Below are positions 5,652 through 11,257 of a stretch of 37,291 nucleotides of DNA, piece after piece. Positions within the stretch are counted from its first letter, which is position 1. Each line of letters starts with the position of its first letter. The translations under genes and the position numbers were made by a program. Under the pieces are notes generated by a model. That model was not told where the DNA came from. It ran no database searches and saw only the letters and a program-made list of their open reading frames with translations. The DNA comes from a virus: positions 1-37,291 of the IMG/VR virus record IMGVR_UViG_3300023242_001021. One strand, 5' to 3'.

Positions 5652-5731
5652 TACCCGTGATAGGATTCGAACCTACAAGCCGAAGCAATCGCGTTTAAGA
5701 CGACCATGTTTTCCAATTTCATCACACGGGC
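5652..5731 (-). tRNA. trnL: tRNA-Leu (TAA), class II
   Basis: 80 nt: acceptor GCCCGTG/CACGGGT, anticodon loop CTTAAAC, variable arm with a TTCG-type tetraloop, T-arm TAGG-TTCGAAT-CCTA. Confidence 0.9.
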
Positions 5732-5830
5732 ATAAAGCCAACCCCGTAGGTTAGCAGGACATCTTTAGGTAATGTCTTTGCAAGAATTTTCATCTCTGAC
5801 CAATTCGATCACCCTTTGGGCGTCAATAGG

Positions 5831-5904
5831 GGTGTAAGGTGGGTTTCGATCCCACTACCCTTCGGATCACAACCGAACGCTCTTCCGATTGAGCTACAAA
5901 CACC
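5831..5904 (-). tRNA. trnH: tRNA-His (GTG)
   Basis: 74 nt with the extra G at position -1 opposite C73, the hallmark of His tRNA. Anticodon stem TTCGG/CCGAA with loop TTGTGAT; T-arm GTGGG-ATCGAAA-CCCAC. Two mismatches in the acceptor stem. The upstream spacer 5732-5830 holds hairpins AACC/GGTT and GACAT/ATGTC. Confidence 0.9.
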
Positions 5905-6005
5905 ATATTTGTAAGGCTCCCACTTTCCTTACTTGTTAGTCTAAAGTTTTATCTTTGCAGAAGCAGGTGACTAAATTATCCTTTAACCCGAGTGGTTTTA
6001 AATAG

Positions 6006-6077
6006 TATCAATAGATAGGATTGAACCATCGACCTGTTCCATATGAAAGAACCGCTCTACCACTGAGCTATATTGAT
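6006..6077 (-). tRNA. tRNA-Met or tRNA-Ile2 (CAT)
   Basis: 72 nt, well formed: acceptor ATCAATA/TATTGAT, D-arm GCTC...GAGC, anticodon stem GTTCT/GGAAC with loop TTCATAT, T-arm GATGG-TTCAATC-CTATC. One of four CAT anticodons here; at least one of them could be an Ile tRNA reading ATA after lysidine modification, which sequence alone cannot show. The spacer 5905-6005 has hairpin GTAAGG/CCTTAC and TTAGTC/GACTAA. Confidence 0.9.
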
Positions 6078-6083
6078 GTTTTG

Positions 6084-6169
6084 AGGAAGAAATCGGAATC
6101 GAACCGAATGCCTTTTACAGCACGATTATCTTAGCAGGATACCCTAATCACCATCATAGTTTATCTTCC
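6084..6169 (-). tRNA. trnS: tRNA-Ser (GCT), class II
   Basis: 86 nt: acceptor GGAAGAT/TTCTTCC, anticodon stem TATC/GATA with loop CTGCTAA, long variable arm, T-arm TCGG-TTCGATT-CCGA. Discriminator is T rather than the usual G. Confidence 0.88.
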
Positions 6170-6174
6170 TTTTG

Positions 6175-6247
6175 TCGAAGTGGTAGGTTACGATCCTACT
6201 ACCTTTGTCGTATCAGGACAATGCTCTACCAATTGAGCTACACTCCG
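6175..6247 (-). tRNA. trnI: tRNA-Ile (GAT)
   Basis: 73 nt: acceptor CGGAGTG/CACTTCG, anticodon stem TTGTC/GACAA with loop CTGATAC, T-arm GTAGG-ATCGTAA-CCTAC, discriminator A. Confidence 0.92.
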
Positions 6248-6253
6248 GAATTG

Positions 6254-6327
6254 CTCCTCAGGTAGGGTTCGAACCTACTACCTACGCATTAACAGTGCGC
6301 CGCTCTAACCAGATGAGCTACTGAGGA
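6254..6327 (-). tRNA. trnN: tRNA-Asn (GTT)
   Basis: 74 nt, perfect acceptor TCCTCAG/CTGAGGA, anticodon stem GCGCA/TGCGT with loop CTGTTAA, T-arm GTAGG-TTCGAAC-CCTAC, discriminator G. Confidence 0.93.
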
Positions 6328-6334
6328 ATTTTTA

Positions 6335-6415
6335 GTTACGATTAAAGGACTCGAACCTTCATTGGACATATCTGCCGCTACTGCTCATGAGACAGTCAAC
6401 GCACCTGCATCGTAA
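6335..6415 (-). tRNA. Atypical class II tRNA with CAT anticodon
   Basis: 81 nt: perfect acceptor TTACGAT/ATCGTAA, discriminator C, anticodon stem ACTGT/GCAGT with loop CTCATGA, then a long variable arm (GGCAGATATGTCC) and T-arm AAGG-TTCGAGT-CCTT. The D-arm is reduced and lacks an obvious GG loop. Class II tRNAs are normally Leu, Ser or Tyr, so CAT is unexpected. Confidence 0.65.
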
Positions 6416-6423
6416 TGTAATGG

Positions 6424-6496
6424 TGGTACTGATTGGTATCGAACCAACTACACCTAGATTTTCAGTCTAGTGCTCTACCGTTTGAGCTACAGTACC
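6424..6496 (-). tRNA. trnF: tRNA-Phe (GAA), followed by CCA
   Basis: 73 nt: acceptor GGTACTG/CAGTACC, anticodon stem CTAGA/TCTAG with loop CTGAAAA, T-arm TTGG-TTCGATA-CCAA. The three bases after discriminator A (6421-6423) encode CCA. Confidence 0.94.
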
Positions 6497-6583
6497 AAAT
6501 AAGAATGTGGTGGGACCCGATGTAATTTAACCACACCCTTTATACATTGTCCTAGGTTGTATAAAGGTACATCTTCACTATCG
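6497..6583 (-). other. Structured spacer between tRNA-Tyr and tRNA-Phe
   Basis: Contains a perfect 10-bp hairpin CCTTTATACA/TGTATAAAGG (about 6537-6567) and a GTGGT/ACCAC stem (about 6506-6536). No gene. Confidence 0.5.
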
Positions 6584-6664
6584 TGGGCGATGGTGGACTC
6601 GAACCACTCCCTTTCGGACGGAATTTACAGTCCCGCTGTCGTATCCGAACGACTTTCAACCCCC
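6584..6664 (-). tRNA. trnY: tRNA-Tyr (GTA), class II
   Basis: 81 nt with long variable arm (GTCCGAAAGGGA), anticodon stem CGGGA/TTCCG with loop CTGTAAA, T-arm GTGG-TTCGAGT-CCAC, discriminator A. Acceptor has two mismatches. Confidence 0.9.
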
Positions 6665-6739
6665 ATTTTCTAATCTTAAAATAATCTTTACCAAGACTTT
6701 TACACCTTGTTTTATTTCTAACGTTTAAAACTAGAATTA

Positions 6740-6811
6740 GTTAACGTACAAGAATCGAACTTGCTTCTCCCGGCTCATTGCCGGGCGTGGTCACCATTCC
6801 ACTAACGCCAA
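6740..6811 (-). tRNA. tRNA with anomalous anticodon loop (no U33)
   Basis: 72 nt and well folded: acceptor TTGGCGT/ACGTTAA (two G-U), D-arm GTGG/CCAC, anticodon stem CCCGG/CCGGG, T-arm GCAAG-TTCGATT-CTTGT. The seven-base loop is CAATGAG, with A at position 33 instead of the near-universal U; positions 34-36 read ATG. Identity unassigned. Confidence 0.6.
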
Positions 6812-6910
6812 AAACTATAATTAATTGGAACTACAATTCCTAACCTCTATAGAGTAGTCTGTGTTTAGATCACTATTGTAGTAATGATTCTCTTCACCCA
6901 ACTATTTTTG

Positions 6911-6981
6911 TACCTCCTGATGGAATCGAACCATCGCACTTTGCATGTAAAACAAATACGCTACCATTACGTCAAAGAGGT
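6911..6981 (-). tRNA. trnV: tRNA-Val (TAC)
   Basis: 71 nt: acceptor ACCTCTT/AGGAGGT, anticodon stem TTTGT/GCAAA with loop TTTACAT, T-arm GATGG-TTCGATT-CCATC, discriminator A. Confidence 0.9.
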
Positions 6982-6994
6982 AAGTTTAATTTTT

Positions 6995-7059
6995 TAGTTA
7001 TGATAGGATTCGAACCTATATCTTGCGGACCGCCATGTTAACCGTTACACCACACAACC
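6995..7059 (-). pseudogene. Truncated tRNA lacking most of the anticodon loop
   Basis: 65 nt: acceptor GGTTGTG/CATAACT, normal D-arm GTGT-AACGGTTA-ACAT and T-arm ATAGG-TTCGAAT-CCTAT. Only 15 nt (GGCGGTCCGCAAGAT) lie between the D-arm and T-arm, where about 22 are needed. The remnant GCGG-TC-CGC looks like an anticodon arm that lost its loop by a 7-8 nt deletion. Probably non-functional. Confidence 0.6.
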
Positions 7060-7091
7060 CCGGAAATTAATAACCTCAACTTGCAAATTTG

Positions 7092-7163
7092 TACCCCTGT
7101 TAGGAGTCGAACCTAACCCCACTGTTTAAAAGACAGTTGCCTACACCGGTTTGCTACAGGGAT
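7092..7163 (-). tRNA. trnK: tRNA-Lys (TTT)
   Basis: 72 nt: acceptor ATCCCTG/CAGGGGT, anticodon stem ACTGT/ACAGT with loop CTTTTAA, T-arm TTAGG-TTCGACT-CCTAA, discriminator A. Confidence 0.92.
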
Positions 7164-7170
7164 AGAAGTA

Positions 7171-7357
7171 AATAAAAGATTGGTGTATCAATAACCTCCA
7201 TTTAAATGTTTTGATATCATTACATTTAAACCTGTTTCACAGTTACCCCTTTGGCTAAGAGAGCTTATTATGATATTAAGCTTAATCTTTTATTAAAACT
7301 ATTGCGGACTCTTTTCGAACTTTGCGGGCTCGTATCATTCCTTCTTTTGATAGTTTT
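7171..7357 (-). other. Spacer made of two abutting inverted-repeat domains (tRNA-Pro to tRNA-Lys)
   Basis: Domain 1: AATAAAAGATT (7171-7181) pairs perfectly with AATCTTTTATT (7284-7294) and encloses a nested CATTTAAA-type stem. Domain 2 starts on the next base: AAAACTAT (7295-7302) pairs with ATAGTTTT (7350-7357). Domain 2 ends 2 nt from tRNA-Pro. No ORF or tRNA inside. Confidence 0.6.
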
Positions 7358-7359
7358 TG

Positions 7360-7431
7360 TCGGGTAGACAGGAGTCGAACCTGCCGCCTCTCGCTTCCAA
7401 AGCGAGCTTCTCACCTCGAGAATACTACCCG
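7360..7431 (-). tRNA. trnP: tRNA-Pro (TGG)
   Basis: 72 nt, perfect acceptor CGGGTAG/CTACCCG, anticodon stem CTCGC/GCGAG with loop TTTGGAA, T-arm GCAGG-TTCGACT-CCTGT, discriminator A. Confidence 0.93.
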
Positions 7432-7498
7432 AATTAATCTACTTTTAGCCTGGTTATTTTAGCTAAGCCTTTTAGCCAGGTTATTTTGTAAATTATTG

Positions 7499-7570
7499 TT
7501 GGTCTGGAGAGAATCGAACTCCCATTAATTGAGTCAAAGTCAAATGTAATAACCGTTATACCACAGACCA
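7499..7570 (-). tRNA. trnQ: tRNA-Gln (TTG)
   Basis: 72 nt, perfect acceptor TGGTCTG/CAGACCA, anticodon stem TTTGA/TCAAT with loop CTTTGAC, T-arm GGGAG-TTCGATT-CTCTC. Confidence 0.92.
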
Positions 7571-7658
7571 ATAATGTAAGAGTTGGGCTCTTACTACCTC
7601 AATTAAGCATATCAGCTGGACCATTATGCCAGCGTTCGAATCAGAATTGATAGTTTTG

Positions 7659-7745
7659 AAGAAGGTGTGGGATTCGAACCCACGGATCTTTTACAATCAC
7701 TAGTTTTCAAGACTAGCACAATAAGCCAGACTCTGTCAACCTTCC
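7659..7745 (-). tRNA. trnS: tRNA-Ser (TGA), class II, second copy
   Basis: 87 nt: acceptor GGAAGGT/ACCTTCT, anticodon stem CTAGT/ACTAG with loop CTTGAAA, long variable arm, T-arm GTGGG-TTCGAAT-CCCAC. First tRNA of the array in transcription order. The downstream spacer 7571-7658 has hairpins GTAAGAG/CTCTTAC and GCTGG/CCAGC. Confidence 0.92.
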
Positions 7746-7778
7746 TTTAATCTTATCCAATATGTCAATGAACCTTTT
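7746..7778 (-). promoter_or_regulatory. Conserved leader upstream of the tRNA array (copy 2)
   Basis: Minus strand: CATTGACATATTGGATAAG, then ATTAAAGG, into the first tRNA. Matches copy 1 (3850-3882) at almost every base. Candidate tRNA-operon promoter or 5' processing signal. Confidence 0.45.
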
Positions 7779-7790
7779 TTACTTTCTACC

Positions 7791-7825
7791 CCATGAAGAT
7801 ACGAAATCTACTCCGGGTAACCTAA
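7791..7825 (-). promoter_or_regulatory. Repeated intergenic element upstream of the tRNA array
   Basis: Minus strand: TTAGGTTACCCGGAGTAGA, then TTTCGTATCTTCATG. Lies about 15 nt upstream of the conserved tRNA leader, making it the likely promoter of the tRNA array. Confidence 0.5.
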
Positions 7826-7841
7826 TTTTTTTGCATAAATT

Positions 7842-7877
7842 TTAAAAAAAAACCCGAATCTTTTCAGATCCGGGTTT
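7842..7877 (-). terminator. Rho-independent terminator before the tRNA array
   Basis: Minus strand: 12-bp stem AAACCCGGATCT/AGATTCGGGTTT with a GAAA loop and one G-T pair, followed by a run of T. Ends the transcript from the 51-aa gene and the glucosaminidase. Confidence 0.85.
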
Positions 7878-7904
7878 TATATAAATGATATGTATTTTAA
7901 ACTA

Positions 7905-8060
7905 TCAACTCATAATGTACCCGGAAATATGTCTCGGTTGCTTATATTCGCTATTAAATGTAAAGCCACAAATCACATCACTACATAACGATAACGTCCA
8001 TATATTAAGGACCTGCATCGAGGCATGTAGATTTGTAAATATGTTTTGAAGTGTTTTCAT
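7905..8060 (-). CDS. Small hypothetical protein, 51 aa
   Basis: ATG at 8060, TGA at 7905-7907. Starts MKTLQNIFTNLHASMQVLNI; no motif recognised. It has its own upstream TTTCATATATT element (8074-8095) and a strong terminator 30 nt after its stop, so it looks like an independently transcribed unit. It may be a small regulatory peptide or a non-coding RNA read as an ORF. Confidence 0.4.
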   Translation of the reverse strand: MKTLQNIFTNLHASMQVLNIWTLSLCSDVICGFTFNSEYKQPRHISGYIMS

Positions 8061-8073
8061 GTTTATTTTTATT

Positions 8074-8095
8074 CTATAATAAATATATGAAAAAG
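8074..8095 (-). promoter_or_regulatory. Promoter-like element upstream of the 51-aa gene
   Basis: Minus strand TTTTTCATATATTTATTATAG, ending about 14 nt before ATG. Variant TTTCATATATT of the repeated core. Confidence 0.5.
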
Positions 8096-8130
8096 ATATT
8101 AAGTCGCCAAGGAATTTTTTTCTTTTTCTT

Positions 8131-8670
8131 TTATTTTTTAATTATTTTTTTTAACGCATTTACATAGTTGGGATCCTCCGCATAATATTGAGATAGATAA
8201 CTATAATATTCTTGTTCTGTTCTAATTTTATATAGATAAGTTGAATAATACAGGGCATAATCTAGTACCGAGTCTTGCCAATTGTTATAATGAGCATGTG
8301 ATCTCTTAGTTCCAACTGCTAAATTAGCTCTTGATCTTGCTTCTTTCATCCCAAATAAATTATTATTTTCCAAAAATATGTGGGAAGAGAAATTAGAGGA
8401 CTCGAGTTTAGCTTGTGCCAATACAATATGGGGAAATTTAAAGTTTAAACTATATATTTTCTCTTTTAATTTTTCTTCAGAAAAAGTATTTGCTTCTCGT
8501 ATTATAATAAGCCTATCTTCTAAGGATATATTTTCTGTTTTTTTGTTATTATTGTAAGTAAGACCAAATATGGTTACTAACCCTAATACCGCCCCAAACC
8601 CCAATAAGGATCTGCTTGTTATACTAGTTTTTTCATATAACATCGTTTCTTGATTAAATTTATAATACAT
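8131..8670 (-). CDS. Membrane-anchored glucosaminidase-like protein (FlgJ-type lytic fold)
   Basis: 179 residues. One membrane segment at about 21-39 (LLGFGAVLGLVTIFGLT), then a glucosaminidase/lysozyme-like domain: PHIVLAQAKLES (79-91, putative catalytic Glu90), NNLFGMK (104-109), AHYNNWQDSVLDYALYYSTY (126-145). The family cleaves peptidoglycan glycan strands. With the GH19 endolysin and the tail peptidase this is a third candidate cell-wall enzyme. The N-terminal anchor would hold it at the inner membrane, facing the periplasm. Preceded by AATTAAGGTT leader and a TTTCGTATATT element. Its 3' end runs to 8131, close to the 51-aa gene's promoter. Confidence 0.8.
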   Translation of the reverse strand: MYYKFNQETMLYEKTSITSRSLLGFGAVLGLVTIFGLTYNNNKKTENISLEDRLIIIREANTFSEEKLKEKIYSLNFKFPHIVLAQAKLESSNFSSHIFLENNNLFGMKEARSRANLAVGTKRSHAHYNNWQDSVLDYALYYSTYLYKIRTEQEYYSYLSQYYAEDPNYVNALKKIIKK

Positions 8671-8697
8671 AACCTTAATTGTTTTTAATTGTTATTA

Positions 8698-8735
8698 TAC
8701 CTGAATATACGAAAGATATTATGGGAAACCAAATT
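8698..8735 (-). promoter_or_regulatory. Repeated intergenic element upstream of the glucosaminidase-like gene
   Basis: Minus strand TTTGGTTTCCCATAATATC, then TTTCGTATATTCAGGTATAA, about 30 nt from ATG. Leader after it is almost identical to that of the 134-aa gene (AATTAAAAACAATTAAGGTT). Confidence 0.6.
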
Positions 8736-8767
8736 TATTGAATATTCAGTTTATGGGTTTAATTTTT

Positions 8768-8956
8768 CTAATTTATTAACTTTAACCAACCCCATTTTAT
8801 GCCTTTAGTCATTCGGTTTTTAATTGTAATGTAATCTCCTGATTTTTCACATGCTATAAAGTCACGTAATATTATTTCTTTTCTTTGTTGGTTGAATTCA
8901 CCCTCATCTTCAACTACTATTTCGTAATTTTTATTTCTATACCTATAAACTACCAT
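8768..8956 (-). CDS. Small hypothetical protein, 62 aa
   Basis: Starts MVVYRYRNKNYEIVVEDEGE; beta-rich, no domain recognised. The frame is open 10 codons further upstream (ATG at 8986), but the chosen ATG sits just after the stop of the preceding gene (8958), giving the usual tight spacing. Downstream member of a three-gene overlap chain (9592 to 8768). Confidence 0.55.
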   Translation of the reverse strand: MVVYRYRNKNYEIVVEDEGEFNQQRKEIILRDFIACEKSGDYITIKNRMTKGIKWGWLKLIN

Positions 8957-8957
8957 G

Positions 8958-9284
8958 TTATATAGTTTTTGATAGAGTATACACACTATTAGAAGTTCTA
9001 AACTTCACATAACCCTCAGATTGCTCAAGGATTTCAGTTACGGTAGTGGTTTGCCAAGTAAAAAATTGATTAAAGGGTGACATTATTAACGTAAAACCTA
9101 CTTCAGGTAATGTATGCATAGCTTTAACACCCTTGCCATTTTCATTAAATTCCAACCATCTTACGTCTTTACTATTTTTGGTTAACCCGTCTCTTTCCCT
9201 AACTAGTTTGTAATTAAATTCTGTTTCTATACCTTGTTCTTTTAGAATATTAACCGGTATTTTTATTTGTTTTATTTTACTCAT
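8958..9284 (-). CDS. Hypothetical protein, 108 aa
   Basis: Begins MSKIKQIKIPVNILKEQGIE; mixed alpha/beta with Thr-rich strand region (FFTWQTTTVTEIL). No family recognised. Start overlaps the stop of the 103-aa gene by 4 bp, so translation is probably coupled. Function unknown. Confidence 0.6.
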   Translation of the reverse strand: MSKIKQIKIPVNILKEQGIETEFNYKLVRERDGLTKNSKDVRWLEFNENGKGVKAMHTLPEVGFTLIMSPFNQFFTWQTTTVTEILEQSEGYVKFRTSNSVYTLSKTI

Positions 9285-9592
9285 ACTATACCATTATTAT
9301 TGATTTCCTCAAGTCTATCTAATATTATAAATTGTTTATCTAATAAATTTTGTATATATTTTTTTGTAATTGTTGGTGATTCGATATCACAATATAAAAT
9401 AAAAAGGAGATTGTGTGTTTTTTTAAATAATTTTTCACCAAATAACCAATACCTTTTTCTAACTTTAATAATGGGTAACGTGTCGTAAAAATAGGTATTA
9501 TAACCCGTAAAGTCCCTACCATGTTCTAACTCACCACCAAATTCTTTAACACTGTATAGGAACTTTCGACCTTTATACTCTAATTGTTTCAT
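9281..9592 (-). CDS. Hypothetical protein, 103 aa
   Basis: Aromatic and basic (KVRKRYWLFGEKLFKKTHN in the middle). No recognisable domain. Its start overlaps the stop of the metallophosphoesterase by 4 bp and its stop overlaps the next start by 4 bp, so it sits inside a coupled operon. No function proposed. Confidence 0.6.
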   Translation of the reverse strand: MKQLEYKGRKFLYSVKEFGGELEHGRDFTGYNTYFYDTLPIIKVRKRYWLFGEKLFKKTHNLLFILYCDIESPTITKKYIQNLLDKQFIILDRLEEINNNGIV

Positions 9593-10269
9593 ATCTCTAA
9601 AATATTTCCATTACTACTCAATCTACCAAATTTTCCATCAGTAACCACGGAACCGTTTGAAAATACTGTATCCAAACCATCAACAGTTCGAGTCCCAGCA
9701 TTGATAATGTCTTTACAGTTATGTATGTGACCGAACAACATGAGTTGAGGGTTGATTAATTTAACAACGTTCCATAAACTTTTACACCCACAAAACTCCA
9801 TTACGTTCATTCTATCAATACCCATATCCAATATTCCTTTTGGTGGGCCATGGGTTACAATAATATCCACATCCTTATCAATTATACCACTCCAAATTCT
9901 ATCTAACTTGTTTCTTGCTTTGTTGAATGACCAACCATTACCAAATGATGGTGTTAATGGTGAACCAAATATTTTGATTCCTTCAATAGTAATATGCTCA
10001 TTCTCTAAGTAGTGAATACCATTCACTTGAATATCAGATATGGATACCAATCCTTTTTCAATTGAACTATCGTGGTTACCTGCTACAAATATTTTATGTT
10101 TGATAGGTAATTCAGAAAACCAATCTATAAAGTTTCTAACTTCAGGTTCATTGTTATAAGGATCTCTAGGGTTAGAACAGTCACCACTAAAGATGACCAT
10201 ATCTATTCCTTTTGGTATTTCTAATAAACCGTGGTATGTGTGAGTATCCCCAATATGCCAAATCTTCAT
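9589..10269 (-). CDS. Metallophosphoesterase (copy A)
   Basis: 226 residues, calcineurin-like fold. All metal-site motifs present: GDTH (Asp8/His10), SGDCSNP (Asp30), GNHD (64-67), THGPPKG (about 139-145), GHIH (about 176-179). Two-metal phosphodiesterase or phosphatase; the DxH...GD...GNHD pattern is shared by cyclic-nucleotide and RNA-end phosphodiesterases, so the substrate is open. Near-duplicate of copy B at 11274-11954, including the leader. Followed by a 4-bp-overlap chain of small genes. Confidence 0.9.
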   Translation of the reverse strand: MKIWHIGDTHTYHGLLEIPKGIDMVIFSGDCSNPRDPYNNEPEVRNFIDWFSELPIKHKIFVAGNHDSSIEKGLVSISDIQVNGIHYLENEHITIEGIKIFGSPLTPSFGNGWSFNKARNKLDRIWSGIIDKDVDIIVTHGPPKGILDMGIDRMNVMEFCGCKSLWNVVKLINPQLMLFGHIHNCKDIINAGTRTVDGLDTVFSNGSVVTDGKFGRLSSNGNILEI

Positions 10270-10274
10270 TACTT

Positions 10275-10414
10275 CTATTTTTTAGGTCTACCTCTTTTTG
10301 AGGTAATAATATTGTATTTTTTATATTTATCTTCTATAATATAATAGAGATCTATTATTTCCCCACTACATTCTACACATTCATATATTGCTTAGTTTCT
10401 ATCAAATTTAACAT
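10275..10414 (-). pseudogene. Frameshifted small CxxC / AT-hook-like gene
   Basis: ATG at 10414 opens MLNLIETKQY and then hits a stop. Skipping two bases (an extra AT in CAATATATGAA) restores YECVECSGEIIDLYYII...KRGRPKK ending at 10275-10277. The joined product would be 45 residues, with a CVEC metal-knuckle half and an AT-hook-like GRP core. Only the last part (NIITSKRGRPKK) is repeated before copy B of the phosphoesterase. Its 3' region also carries a GATAAATATAA motif (10317-10331) and the TACCTC/GAGGTA hairpin. Confidence 0.4.
10290..10316 (-). repeat. Hairpin leader duplicated before both metallophosphoesterases (copy A)
   Basis: Minus strand ATATTATTACCTCAAAAAGA, then GGTAGACCT; hairpin TACCTC/GAGGTA, about 25 nt before the start codon. 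The same sequence precedes copy B (11972-11998). Candidate translational or transcriptional control site, or the duplicated tail of a small gene. Confidence 0.5.
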
Positions 10415-10430
10415 GTTTTATTTATTTTAA

Positions 10431-10634
10431 TTATGCTTCTTCGTGACCAAATGCATTTACCCATTCTTCTGGTGTAATACCTGAGATTATAAACTCTCTT
10501 TCATCTGAGCTTATATTTGTAAATACATTTTGAGCTAATTCTCCTCTTTCATGTCTTACTAATTGCTCATTAGTTGCATCCAATTCCATGGTGTTTGTTT
10601 TACCGGATAACTGTGATTTTCTTGTGATTTTCAT
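10431..10634 (-). CDS. Conserved small phage protein, 67 aa
   Basis: Begins MKITRKSQLSGKTNTMELDA and ends with ERE-FIISGITPEEW, a pattern I recognise from an uncharacterised small protein family in T4-like and other tailed phages. Acidic C-terminal half. Start overlaps the stop of the 188-aa gene by 4 bp. Function unknown. Confidence 0.7.
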   Translation of the reverse strand: MKITRKSQLSGKTNTMELDATNEQLVRHERGELAQNVFTNISSDEREFIISGITPEEWVNAFGHEEA

Positions 10635-11197
10635 AATGATACTTTTATATTTCCTGTATCTTTTGTTGTTAACATAACATGAGAATCCACTGTTATACTA
10701 CTTCTTGTTTCATCTGCTTTCCAGAACTCATGTCTTATTACCTGAATTATATCATACGCTTCTCTACAAGATTCATCTACTTTTGGGTTATGTATTCCCC
10801 AACTCCCATTTTTTCCTACTGAATAATCCTGTATTAAGTTATTTCTAACTTCGGCAAGTTGGTTATCAATATTATCCCTAATTTGGTGATATTTTGTGTA
10901 GTTGGTAGATAATTTAACATCCTTTAATTTTTTCCAAACATGCTCCTTATTCCAATACCCATCCTTCACACTTCCTGATATTAATGCCTTCCCCTCTTTT
11001 ATTTCAAGGATTTTTCCTTGAGGGGTTCTGTCTCCTACTTCAATCTCTTTAACAGGGCTACAAACCTCATATAAATGTTTTTCAAATGTTGGGTGTTCTT
11101 TAATCACATTAAATTGACCCATTCCTATTCTTGAGTAAAAGTCTAATGCTTTCTGTATTAACCTTAATTGATTATTATTTACTTCTAATGTTGACAT
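10631..11197 (-). CDS. Conserved hypothetical phage protein, 188 aa
   Basis: Starts MSTLEVNNNQLRLIQKALDF ... YSRIGMGQF and has a C-terminal block SCREAYDIIQVIRHEFWKAD ... SSITVDSHV. Both blocks are typical of an uncharacterised phage protein found next to the small KITRKS protein, as here. Mostly helical. Leader and TTTCGTATATT element lie upstream (11221-11257). No catalytic motif identified. Confidence 0.7.
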   Translation of the reverse strand: MSTLEVNNNQLRLIQKALDFYSRIGMGQFNVIKEHPTFEKHLYEVCSPVKEIEVGDRTPQGKILEIKEGKALISGSVKDGYWNKEHVWKKLKDVKLSTNYTKYHQIRDNIDNQLAEVRNNLIQDYSVGKNGSWGIHNPKVDESCREAYDIIQVIRHEFWKADETRSSITVDSHVMLTTKDTGNIKVSL

Positions 11198-11220
11198 AAC
11201 TTTTATTTAAAATTTAACTT

Positions 11221-11257
11221 ATAAGTAAATATACGAAAGAAAACACGGGTAGCCAAA
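11221..11257 (-). promoter_or_regulatory. Repeated intergenic element upstream of the 188-aa gene
   Basis: Minus strand TTTGGCTACCCGTGTTTTC, then TTTCGTATATTTACTTATAA, about 25 nt before ATG. One of the best matches to the consensus. Confidence 0.6.

Noticed and set aside
5554-5754. Plus-strand ORF across tRNA genes
   Set aside because: It is the complement of tRNA-Arg(ACG) and tRNA-Leu(TAA); the apparent peptide is an artefact of tRNA sequence.
7300-7330. tRNA suggested by TTTTCGAACTTTG
   Set aside because: No T-stem pairing around TTCGA and no cloverleaf; it lies inside the second closed spacer domain.
9267-9488. Plus-strand ORF encoding a hydrophobic 73-residue peptide
   Set aside because: It overlaps the 103-aa minus-strand gene, which shows coupled 4-bp overlaps on both sides; the plus-strand frame has no leader or motif.
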